Positions 1-5,704 of a DNA stretch of 7,279 bases are shown here, one piece after another. The notes beneath the pieces were generated by a model. It worked only from the letters and a program-made list of their open reading frames with translations, was not told where the DNA came from and ran no database searches. Within the stretch, counting starts at the first letter, position 1. The number at the start of each line of letters is the position of its first letter. Position numbers and translations under genes: made by a program. The stretch lies in contig CALBTC010000508.1 in assembly GCA_937967805.1 (NCBI GenBank), positions 1 through 7,279 of the forward strand. The letters are read 5' to 3'. The stretch is from an uncultured Anaerolineaceae bacterium (GTDB lineage: Bacteria > Chloroflexota > Anaerolineae > Promineifilales > Promineifilaceae).

Positions 1-25
1 GGGGGTCTTCATTTATAGACCCCCC
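1..25. terminator. GC-rich hairpin at window edge, possible terminator
   Basis: Positions 1-8 (GGGGGTCT) are the exact reverse complement of 17-24 (AGACCCCC), with an 8-nt loop. A short T-containing stretch (TTAGTTTT) follows on the + strand. It could terminate a gene lying to the left of the window or be one more dispersed palindrome. The left arm touches the window edge, so the stem may be longer. Bases 26-146 hold no gene that I can support; the only structure is a 10-bp palindrome TTTGCGCAAA at 31-40. Confidence 0.4.
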
Positions 26-146
26 TTAGTTTTGCGCAAAATTTAAGTTTCACGCATCATTCAATTTCTAAACTCTAAGATTAAAGCTCAGCGCCATTCT
101 AACGCAATCCTGGCCAAATGACCGACATCCACATGACAATTACTCA

Positions 147-175
147 TTGACGCTGTTTGCCCCACGCTGTATGAT
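147..175 (+). promoter_or_regulatory. sigma70-type promoter of the B12 uptake operon
   Basis: TTGACG at 147-152 and TATGAT at 170-175 each match the bacterial -35/-10 consensus at five of six positions. They are separated by the ideal 17 bp. Transcription would start near 182-183, just upstream of the riboswitch aptamer, which is where it should start. No operator-like palindrome overlaps the promoter, so control is probably mainly through the RNA leader. Confidence 0.72.
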
Positions 176-199
176 AGCGGGCATTAACAACCTACCAGC

Positions 200-394
200 A
201 AAATTCAGGTGCGCCCCCCGCCCGGATGCGCGGCGCACAGAGTGACTGCTCTGTGGGGGAAGACCGGTGAAAGTCCGGCACTGTCCCGCAACGGTAAGAT
301 AATGGTTAATGGCTAATTGTTAATGGTAAATAATTAACAATTAACCATTTACAATTTACATTTCACCATTATTAAGTCCGAGTACCCGCCTGTC
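200..394 (+). promoter_or_regulatory. cobalamin (B12) riboswitch
   Basis: The aptamer core is clear. GGGGGAAGACCGGTGAAAGT begins at 255, followed by the CCGG partner strand, then GTCCCGCAACGGTAA (283-297, the B12-box region). The closing segment AGTCCGAGTACCCGCCTGTC lies at 375-394. CAGG at 206-209 can pair with CCTG at 389-392 to form the closing stem P1. GTGCGCC (209-215) and GGCGCAC (232-238) form a 5' stem. In this RNA family, binding of a cobalamin normally reduces expression of the downstream uptake or synthesis genes. The variable peripheral part between the B12 box and the 3' closing segment is filled by an AT-rich repeat hairpin (299-373). That is unusual, but it leaves the core intact. 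Confidence 0.93.
299..373 (+). repeat. AATGGTTAA-type hairpin repeat inside the riboswitch
   Basis: This AT-rich block is built from AATGGTTAATGG-like units and their complements. Its inner stem pairs 309-324 with 333-348 (15 of 16 pairs, one mismatch). Its outer stem pairs 299-305 (ATAATGG) with 366-372 (CCATTAT). The 19-mer TTAACCATTTACAATTTAC at 341-359 recurs at 6373-6391 with one substitution, so this is a copy of the same dispersed element found at 6305-6402. It sits where cobalamin aptamers vary most, so it may simply serve as a peripheral stem. Confidence 0.8.
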
Positions 395-399
395 TTTTT

Positions 400-484
400 G
401 CTCGTCGCCTTCGTGGACAAAGGTAAGCGAGTCGCCAAATGTTTGTTTGTAAAATGGATGGCTCACCTTCGTGTGAGCTTTTTT
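400..484 (+). terminator. riboswitch expression platform with intrinsic terminator
   Basis: GCTCAC (461-466) and GTGAGC (473-478) form a stem, followed by six T residues (479-484): a Rho-independent terminator ahead of the first gene. Upstream, AAGGTAAGC (420-428) can pair with GCTCACCTT (461-469) at eight of nine positions, which would break the terminator. The same strand can instead pair with its upstream neighbour: CCTT 408-411 with AAGG 420-423, and CTCG 401-404 with CGAG 428-431. The octamer CCTTCGTG occurs at both 408-415 and 466-473, which makes the two pairings mutually exclusive. The terminator is clear; the switching order is inferred. Confidence 0.75.
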
Positions 485-568
485 GTTGTCTTCCGCCCAA
501 AAGAAACAAATACAAATTGATTTGTCTGCTCTCCTGCCTTGCCTGCCAGGCGACCAACCATCTTCGAG

Positions 569-574
569 AAGGAG
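569..574 (+). promoter_or_regulatory. ribosome binding site fixing the btuF start
   Basis: AAGGAG lies 7 nt before the ATG at 582. That start places a signal peptide at the N-terminus. The in-frame upstream ATG at 483 lies on the terminator T-tract and would add 33 non-signal residues. Confidence 0.8.
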
Positions 575-581
575 ACAACAG

Positions 582-1934
582 ATGAAACGATTATTTACCC
601 TCTTATTACTGCTCACGCTGGGGCTGGCTGCCTGTGGCGGGGATTCCGCAGAAGCGCCAACCAGCGAACCCGCCGTGTCAGAAGAAACGGCCGAAACCGT
701 TGCAGAAGCAACAGAAGTGGCCGTTGACCCCACCGCGGAACCTGTAGAAGAAGAACTGGAACCCACGGCCGTTCCCACCGAAGAACCAACCGCCGAACCA
801 ACAGAAGAACCGATGGCCGAAGCCCCCACCAGCAACCTCACCAACAGCTGTGTGGAAAATTATGATGAATCGGTAGACTACTTTCCTGAGAAAACACAAG
901 TCACCCACGCCGACGGTTTCACCGTTGAATATTTCAACAACTACAAAGTCGTCACCGTCGCCGCACCCTGGCTGGGCGCCGAAGATTCCGCCACTTACCT
1001 GCTGGTGCAGTGCGGCACCCCTGCCCCTGAAGGGTTCGAAGATGCCGTGACGGTGGAAGTCCCTATCAACAGCTTTGTTTCCATGTCCACCACCTACCTG
1101 CCCTACCTGGATGCGTTTGGCCTGTTAGACAGACTGGTGGGCGTTGATTTTGGCGCCTATGCCTACAACCCCACCGTGCAGGAAATGTTGGCCGCCGGGG
1201 AGTTGGCCGAATTGGGCAGCGGCTCAACGGTGAATGTGGAAGCCGCCCTGGAACTGGACCCCGACGTTATCATGACCTCCGCCAGCGGTTCGGCCGACTT
1301 TGACACCCATCCCAAGCTGGAAGAAGTGGGGCTAACCGTGGTGCTCAACGCCGACTATCTGGATATCACGCCGCTGGGCCGCGCCGAGTGGGGCAAGTTC
1401 ATTGCTACGTTTTTCAACGAAGAGACCCAGGCCGATGCCCTGTTTAACGACGTCGTTGCCGAGTATGAAGCCCTGACCGAACTGACGACTGATGTCGCTG
1501 AGCGCCCGACCGTTTTTGCCAACACCCCATTCGAAGGCACCTGGTACATGCCCGGCGGCCAAAGCTACACCGCCCAACTTTTACACACCGCTGGCGCCGA
1601 CTACCTCTGGGGGGAAGATGAATCGACCAGCACGCTGTTCCTGGACTTTGAATCGGTCTTCGACCGGGCGGCCGAAGCTGACTACTGGCTCAACCTTGGC
1701 TTTGTTTTTTCCCTGGCCGACCTGGAAGCCACCGACGAACGGTTTGCCGACTTTGCCGCCTTCCAAAACGGCAACGTCTACAACTACGATTTGCGCACCA
1801 ACGAATTTGGCGGCAATGATTTCTTTGAGAGTGGGGCCGCCAACCCGCACTTGGTCCTGGCCGACCTGATCAAGATTTTCCATCCCGATCTGCTGCCGCA
1901 GCATGAGCTGGTTTATTACCGATTGGTTGAATAA
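582..1934 (+). CDS. btuF: Cobalamin ABC transporter substrate-binding lipoprotein (BtuF-like)
   Basis: The 450-residue product captures extracellular cobalamin and delivers it to the permease encoded next. Residues 1-17 are a signal peptide (KR, then a Leu-rich core). LAAC with Cys18 is a lipobox, so the mature protein is membrane-anchored. Residues 19-85 form a low-complexity acidic Glu/Pro/Thr/Ala linker. The remainder fits a type III periplasmic-binding fold (Peripla_BP_2). It contains a YKVVTVAAPW strand near 121-130, YLPYLDAFGLLDRLVGV at 172-188, a NVEAALELDPDVI segment at 218-230 and a closing ADLIKIFHPDLL helix at 427-438. Single BtuF domains are usually about 270 residues; the excess here is the linker plus an N-terminal subdomain with Cys90 and Cys144. 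Related families bind siderophores or haem, and the B12 assignment rests mainly on the riboswitch upstream. Confidence 0.85.
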   Translation: MKRLFTLLLLLTLGLAACGGDSAEAPTSEPAVSEETAETVAEATEVAVDPTAEPVEEELEPTAVPTEEPTAEPTEEPMAEAPTSNLTNSCVENYDESVDYFPEKTQVTHADGFTVEYFNNYKVVTVAAPWLGAEDSATYLLVQCGTPAPEGFEDAVTVEVPINSFVSMSTTYLPYLDAFGLLDRLVGVDFGAYAYNPTVQEMLAAGELAELGSGSTVNVEAALELDPDVIMTSASGSADFDTHPKLEEVGLTVVLNADYLDITPLGRAEWGKFIATFFNEETQADALFNDVVAEYEALTELTTDVAERPTVFANTPFEGTWYMPGGQSYTAQLLHTAGADYLWGEDESTSTLFLDFESVFDRAAEADYWLNLGFVFSLADLEATDERFADFAAFQNGNVYNYDLRTNEFGGNDFFESGAANPHLVLADLIKIFHPDLLPQHELVYYRLVE

Positions 1935-1940
1935 TTTTTG

Positions 1941-1962
1941 GGGGCGGTTCGCGAACCGCCCC
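1941..1962. repeat. perfect 22-bp palindrome between btuF and btuC
   Basis: Positions 1941-1962 read identically on both strands, with arms GGGGCGGTTCG and CGAACCGCCCC and no loop. A T-run (1935-1939) precedes it, and CTACGCC follows. It begins six bases after the btuF stop codon. In the mRNA it would fold into a strong hairpin that could protect or separate the btuF message. There is no T-tract after it on the + strand, so it should not terminate btuC transcription. Confidence 0.85.
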
Positions 1963-1975
1963 TACGCCAAACACC

Positions 1976-3055
1976 ATGCAACACGTATCTACCGAAACAC
2001 AAACGGCCGTATCCAACCCAAGCCGCCAGGCAGTGGCCATGAGTCTGCTGGTCCTGGCGCTGCTGGGCGTCTTTTTGCTCAGCCTGTTTGTCGGCTCCGT
2101 GCGCATTCCGTTGGATGAGATTTTGGGCATTCTGGTGGGGGCTGCACCGGAGCGCGAAACGTGGGCCACCATTGTGCTGAAGTTTCGGCTGCCCAAGGCG
2201 GTGACGGCCGTTCTCGCCGGATCGGCCCTAAGCGTGAGCGGACTGCAAATGCAAACCATGTTCCGCAATCCGCTGGCCGGGCCGTTTGTGCTGGGCATCA
2301 ACTCCGGGGCCAGTTTGGGCGTGGCCCTGGTGGTGCTCCTGGTAGGCACAACCGGCGGCACCCTGCTGGCCGGGCTGGGGCTGCTCAGCGATTTTGGCAT
2401 TGTGGTCGCCGCCAGCCTGGGCGCGGGACTGGTGCTCTTCCTGGTGCTGGGCGTGGCACGCCGCGTGGAAACGATGACGCTGCTGATTTTGGGGCTGATG
2501 TTTGGCTACGCCACCAGCGCCCTCGTCAGCGTCCTGCTCTACTTCAGCATCGCCGAGCGGATTCAGGCGTACATTGCCTGGACCTTTGGCAGCTTTGGCG
2601 GCGTCACCTGGAGCCAGATGCGGGTGATGGCCCCCACCGTACTGATTGGGCTCATCATTGCCTGGCTGTCGGCCAAGCCGCTCAACGCCCTGCTGCTGGG
2701 AGAAACGTATGCCCACAGCCTGGGGCTTTCGGTGCGGCGAGCGCGTTTTGCCGTCCTGGTCAGCGCCTCGCTGATGGCCGGGGCCATTACCGCTTTTTGC
2801 GGGCCGATTGGCTTTGTCGGTGTGGCCGTGCCGCACCTGTGCCGCAGCCTGTTTGGCACGTCCAACCACCGGCTGCTCATCCCCGCCACCATTTTGCTGG
2901 GCGGCGTGGTCACCGTCATCGCCGACCTCATTGCCCAAATGCCGGGCAGTCAGACCACCCTTCCGCTTAACGCCGTCACCGCGCTGATTGGCGCGCCGGT
3001 GGTCACCTGGGTCATTCTGCGGCGGCGCAACCTGCGCTCGTCGTTTGCGGGTTAG
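1976..3055 (+). CDS. btuC: Cobalamin ABC transporter permease (FecCD family, BtuC-like)
   Basis: The 359-residue polytopic membrane protein forms the translocation channel, probably as a homodimer with the ATPase encoded at 3141. Hydrophobic segments run throughout, roughly residues 20-40, 75-90, 105-125, 140-162, 167-190, 218-232, 258-275, 300-320 and 333-348, consistent with the ten-helix FecCD fold. Family motifs are plain: RLP at 71-73, RNPLAGP at 97-103, GINSGASLG at 107-115, GPIGFVG at 276-282 and PHLCR at 286-290. Length matches the family, allowing for a slightly long N-terminus. The ATG at 1976 has no convincing Shine-Dalgarno sequence. The next ATG, at 2039 (Met22), also lacks one, so the first 21 residues are uncertain. 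The gene starts 41 nt after btuF, across a palindrome. Confidence 0.9.
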   Translation: MQHVSTETQTAVSNPSRQAVAMSLLVLALLGVFLLSLFVGSVRIPLDEILGILVGAAPERETWATIVLKFRLPKAVTAVLAGSALSVSGLQMQTMFRNPLAGPFVLGINSGASLGVALVVLLVGTTGGTLLAGLGLLSDFGIVVAASLGAGLVLFLVLGVARRVETMTLLILGLMFGYATSALVSVLLYFSIAERIQAYIAWTFGSFGGVTWSQMRVMAPTVLIGLIIAWLSAKPLNALLLGETYAHSLGLSVRRARFAVLVSASLMAGAITAFCGPIGFVGVAVPHLCRSLFGTSNHRLLIPATILLGGVVTVIADLIAQMPGSQTTLPLNAVTALIGAPVVTWVILRRRNLRSSFAG

Positions 3056-3064
3056 TGATTTTTC

Positions 3065-3125
3065 AGGACTGGCAGTCCTTGTTTAGAAGTAGCCCTGGTA
3101 ATTTGAAGTCAGGACTGCCAGTCCT
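3065..3125. repeat. inverted pair of 15-bp near-palindromes between btuC and btuD
   Basis: AGGACTGGCAGTCCT (3065-3079) and AGGACTGCCAGTCCT (3111-3125) are exact reverse complements. Each is itself palindromic except at its central base. They fill most of the 85-nt btuC-btuD gap and can fold either as two small hairpins or as one long stem with a 31-nt loop. The second copy ends just ahead of the btuD Shine-Dalgarno sequence (AGGA, 3130-3133), so folding could affect btuD translation. The long stem is not followed by a T-tract. Confidence 0.8.
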
Positions 3126-3140
3126 AGGTAGGAACGAACT

Positions 3141-4187
3141 ATGTCAGCATCAATTTTGCGAACGGAAAATTTGACGATTGGTTATCCTATGCGCCGGGAA
3201 GCGCCGGTGGTGGTGACGGAAGCTATCACCGTGGGCTTGCAGCCGGGGGAGTTGGTCTGCCTGCTGGGGCCCAACGGCGCGGGCAAAAGCACGCTGATGC
3301 GCACCCTGGCCGGAATGCAGCCGCCGCTAAACGGCCGTATCTTCCTCAACCAGCAAGCGCTCGCCAGCCTCAGCGCCAGGCAGCTAGCCCGCCATCTCAG
3401 CGTCGTCCTCACCGAGCCGATCAACGCCGGGATGCTCACCGCCTGGGATTTGGTCTCATTGGGACGGCATCCCTACACCAATTGGGCGGGCAAGTTGACG
3501 GCGGTGGATGAAACGGCCGTCAACCAGGCCATCGCCGCCGTGGGAGCCACCCCGCTGGCTCACCGCTACGTCAACACCCTCAGCGACGGCGAGCGGCAAA
3601 AGATCATGATCGCCCGTGCCCTGGCCCAGGAGCCGGACGTGATGCTGCTGGACGAGCCGACTGCCTACCTGGACTTGCCGCGCCGCGTGGAAATCATGCA
3701 CATTTTGCGCCAACTGGCCCGTAATGCCAACTGCGCCATCCTCCTTTCCACCCATGATCTGGATTTGGCGCTGCGCAATGCCGACAAAATTTGGCTGATG
3801 CCCAAAGGGGGCGCGCTGCAACTGGGCACGCCGGAGGAACTGGTGCTGGACGGCAGCTTTGAAGCCGCCTTCAGGGCCGACGGCGTGCGCTTCGATCCGC
3901 ACACGGGCTCTTTCAAGATGGCAGACCAGGCCGCCGGACAAATCGATCTTGTCGGGGAGGGGCTATCGGCATTGTGGACCCGGCGGGCGCTGGAGCGGGT
4001 CGGCTTTGACGTGCATGAAGGGGTGAACGGATCGGCCGTGCAGATTCAGGTGTTGGCAGATGAAACGGAGGGGGAAGACGGCCGTATCCAATGGCAGCTC
4101 ATCAAACCCCAGCAAACCGTCACCCACCGTTCCCTGGCCGAATTAGTCGATGACATTCAGCAAACATCAGGTGCGACGCATTTGTAG
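3141..4187 (+). CDS. btuD: Cobalamin ABC transporter ATP-binding protein with C-terminal extension (BtuD-like)
   Basis: This 348-residue cytoplasmic ATPase would drive the importer. It has Walker A GPNGAGKST (43-51), an ABC signature LSDGE (147-151), Walker B VMLLDEPT (167-174), a D-loop near AYLDL (175-179) and an H-loop STHD with His205. The segment SLGRHPYTNW (106-115) is typical of iron/B12-type ATPases. At the usual Q-loop place I read VVLTE (88-92), with no glutamine; I recall similar VLTE forms in related ATPases, but cannot check this. Typical BtuD/FecE proteins end near residue 255. Here about 95 residues follow (roughly 254-348), including a segment GLSALWTRRALERVGFDV. AGGA at 3130-3133 lies 7 nt before the ATG. 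The last codons lie inside an inverted repeat. Confidence 0.9.
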   Translation: MSASILRTENLTIGYPMRREAPVVVTEAITVGLQPGELVCLLGPNGAGKSTLMRTLAGMQPPLNGRIFLNQQALASLSARQLARHLSVVLTEPINAGMLTAWDLVSLGRHPYTNWAGKLTAVDETAVNQAIAAVGATPLAHRYVNTLSDGERQKIMIARALAQEPDVMLLDEPTAYLDLPRRVEIMHILRQLARNANCAILLSTHDLDLALRNADKIWLMPKGGALQLGTPEELVLDGSFEAAFRADGVRFDPHTGSFKMADQAAGQIDLVGEGLSALWTRRALERVGFDVHEGVNGSAVQIQVLADETEGEDGRIQWQLIKPQQTVTHRSLAELVDDIQQTSGATHL

Positions 4188-4219
4188 CAGGCGACCTTCT
4201 AAGAACGTGCGTCGCACCT
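4169..4219. repeat. 12-bp inverted repeat across the convergent btuD / regulator ends
   Basis: AGGTGCGACGCA (4169-4180) and TGCGTCGCACCT (4208-4219) are perfect reverse complements with a 27-nt loop. The left arm encodes part of the last residues of BtuD. The btuD stop codon is in the loop, and the right arm ends on the first base of the stop codon of the minus-strand regulator. The hairpin could act as a bidirectional transcription barrier between convergent genes, but neither strand shows a clean T-tract, so it is listed as a repeat. Confidence 0.75.
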
Positions 4220-5529
4220 TAGTCCAATTGGACAAACCAATCTAAAAGAGGCGCTGCCTTCTCGTTATCCATGACGGCTTTGACCGCCTCGTGATACTGC
4301 TGTAAATAATGTTGCAGCGACGTTTCCGATAGGCGGGCGTGATTGTTTAGCATCAATCCCTTTACCCAATCCAGATTCGCTTCAACCATCGTCATATCAC
4401 CCAGGCGCAGGGCGGCTTCAATATTGTCGCTTAATTCCTTGTTCGTATTGCTAAGCAAAGCGGTGGGCATCTCCAATAACGACGGCGTAACGTGCAAATG
4501 GGCATCAATGGCCGAACGCCGCTCGACAAAGTGCTCGTAAGCATCCTGGTACGCTTTGCCGGGCTTTTTCGCTTTGCCGGCAGCCGGTGTGGTTTGAATG
4601 AGCTTTTCCACAGTTTGGGGCACCTGGGCCAATGTTTCGCCCAAAAAATGACCCGGAATGGATTCAACCGTTTGCTCAATCTGGTTAAATACGGCACCAC
4701 CGAAGGCCAGCGGCACGCCCAGTTCCGCCAGCTTCTGGGCCAGCGGCAGCGTGTGGCCGGCGGCTGTCAGCGTTTGGGCAGAGAGGATCACCAGCTTTGG
4801 CTTGATTTGCTCTACGGATGCTTCCAGGCGCTCCAGCGGCACGTTAGCCCCCAAATACACCACGTCCCAACCCTGGCGGCGCAGCATCAGGCTGATCATC
4901 AGCGGGGCAAAGGTGTGCTGTTCGGTGGGTGGGCAGGCAACGAGGATACGGCCGTTCCGCGTTGGTGCAGGCATGGCCACCAGCAGCGCCTCCAACTGGC
5001 GCAGCGCCAGGGCAGAGGCAAAATGTTCCTGCTGCACCGAAACGTTGCCCTCGTACCAGCCTTCACCGATTTCGTTCAATCCTTGCTGTAAAACCTGGTA
5101 ACAAACGGTTTCGACGGAAAAAAGAGCAAAGGCGCGGGCCAGCAAATGCTGTGCCCGGTATTCGTCAAAGGCCAGGCACGCTTCAATCCACGCCTCGCGC
5201 AGTTCATCCACCTGCTCGCCGGTGATGTGCGGAAGCGGCTGCTCAGAAACGGCCGTTTCCATCGTCAACAACGGATTTTGACCCTCACTTTCTAACTGCT
5301 GCCACAGCTCTACGGCATGGCTGATACTCATGCCCTCATCCTGTCGGGCTACCAGCCACTTGAGCAAATCAATTTCATGCTGCGAATAAAGCCGGTGCCC
5401 GCCAGGCGTCCGCTCCGGATTGGGCACGCCGTAACGGCGCTCCCAGGCGCGCAGCGTATCGGGCTTGAGGCCGGTTTCTTGCACAACAACTTTCATATTG
5501 AAGGTGGGTAAATGATTACTTGGGGACAT
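4219..5529 (-). CDS. MerR-family regulator with B12-binding domain (CarH/LitR-like)
   Basis: The 436-residue product combines a MerR-type DNA-binding domain (about 10-78; DTLRAWERRYG, then GGHRLYS) with a cobalamin-binding module. The helical cap carries Trp158 followed after nine residues by Glu168-His169, the Wx9EH motif of CarH photoreceptors. The Rossmann-like domain starts near 193 with ILVACPPTEQH; His205 lies in an ExHxxA version of the ExHxxG/DxHxxG motif and should be the lower cobalt ligand. VILSAQT (247-253) and FGG (276-278) fit the rest of the pocket. In CarH, adenosylcobalamin assembles a tetramer that represses genes in the dark, and light breaks it up. That this protein senses light is inferred. 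Residues from about 305 to 436 are a helical extension absent from CarH (roughly 300 residues). The ATG at 5529 is preferred over a GTG at 5577 because AGGA lies 6 nt before it. Confidence 0.88.
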   Translation of the reverse strand: MSPSNHLPTFNMKVVVQETGLKPDTLRAWERRYGVPNPERTPGGHRLYSQHEIDLLKWLVARQDEGMSISHAVELWQQLESEGQNPLLTMETAVSEQPLPHITGEQVDELREAWIEACLAFDEYRAQHLLARAFALFSVETVCYQVLQQGLNEIGEGWYEGNVSVQQEHFASALALRQLEALLVAMPAPTRNGRILVACPPTEQHTFAPLMISLMLRRQGWDVVYLGANVPLERLEASVEQIKPKLVILSAQTLTAAGHTLPLAQKLAELGVPLAFGGAVFNQIEQTVESIPGHFLGETLAQVPQTVEKLIQTTPAAGKAKKPGKAYQDAYEHFVERRSAIDAHLHVTPSLLEMPTALLSNTNKELSDNIEAALRLGDMTMVEANLDWVKGLMLNNHARLSETSLQHYLQQYHEAVKAVMDNEKAAPLLDWFVQLD

Positions 5530-5535
5530 AGAATT

Positions 5536-5539
5536 TCCT
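5536..5539 (-). promoter_or_regulatory. ribosome binding site fixing the MerR-B12 regulator start
   Basis: On the minus strand AGGA is followed by six bases and then the ATG at 5529. The in-frame GTG at 5577 would add 16 residues with no MerR similarity and lies within the likely promoter region. Confidence 0.6.
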
Positions 5540-5567
5540 GATCTCGTTTTTTCTTGTTTGCAACGGT

Positions 5568-5597
5568 ATGTTAGCACGGATGTTTAGTTTTTGTCCA
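5568..5597 (-). promoter_or_regulatory. possible promoter of the MerR-B12 regulator
   Basis: On the minus strand TGGACA (5592-5597) matches the -35 consensus at five of six positions, and TAACAT (5568-5573) matches the -10 at four of six, with an 18-bp spacer. Transcription would begin near 5561, giving a leader of about 30 nt that contains the AGGA site. No clear MerR-type operator palindrome was found between the two boxes. Confidence 0.4.
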
Positions 5598-5613
5598 CAT
5601 TTCTAAGCTACCC

Positions 5614-5675
5614 AGACCCGAAGGGTTTTGATCCATATAATTTCAAACTACCGAAAGGCCAAACCCTTCGGGTCT
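5614..5675. repeat. 15-bp inverted repeat in the divergent gap
   Basis: AGACCCGAAGGGTTT (5614-5628) and AAACCCTTCGGGTCT (5661-5675) are perfect reverse complements around a 32-nt loop. Each arm also holds a small internal dyad (ACCC/GGGT). The element lies between the divergent promoters of the regulator and the GIY-YIG gene. Its right arm occupies the place where the -35 box of the latter would be. It could be an operator or a dispersed repeat; position alone does not decide. Confidence 0.8.
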
Positions 5676-5691
5676 TCGCCGCCACGACGAG

Positions 5692-5697
5692 TATAAT
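5692..5697 (+). promoter_or_regulatory. -10 box placing the transcription start at the GIY-YIG start codon
   Basis: TATAAT is a perfect -10 consensus. Seven bases separate it from the A of the ATG at 5705, so transcription would start on, or within a base or two of, the start codon. No recognisable -35 lies 16-18 bp upstream; that position is in the arm of the inverted repeat. Confidence 0.6.
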
Positions 5698-5704
5698 ATG
5701 CATT

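Noticed and set aside
483..581. Upstream in-frame ATG for the btuF gene at 483
   Set aside because: It lies on the terminator T-tract, has no ribosome site and would bury the signal peptide. AAGGAG at 569-574 supports 582.
356..844. Minus-strand open frame (162 residues) across the riboswitch leader and btuF start
   Set aside because: Its Ser/Val/Gly-rich repeats mirror the Glu/Pro/Thr linker of btuF, and it would run through the riboswitch terminator.
2228..2938. Long minus-strand open frame (236 residues) opposite btuC
   Set aside because: Its composition is rich in Gln, Gly, His and Ala with no domain, as expected for the complement of a GC-rich membrane-protein gene. btuC is strongly supported on the other strand.
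5530..5577. GTG start extending the MerR-B12 protein by 16 residues
   Set aside because: The ATG at 5529 has AGGA at a suitable distance, and the extra residues overlap the likely -10 region.
5614..5675. CarH-type operator for the MerR-B12 regulator
   Set aside because: The arms are 32 nt apart and GC-rich, unlike the short-spaced dyads bound by MerR proteins. It is kept only as an inverted repeat.
5591..5704. TTG start extending the GIY-YIG protein by 38 residues
   Set aside because: The extension translates an inverted repeat and the TATAAT box, has no ribosome site and has no GIY-YIG similarity.
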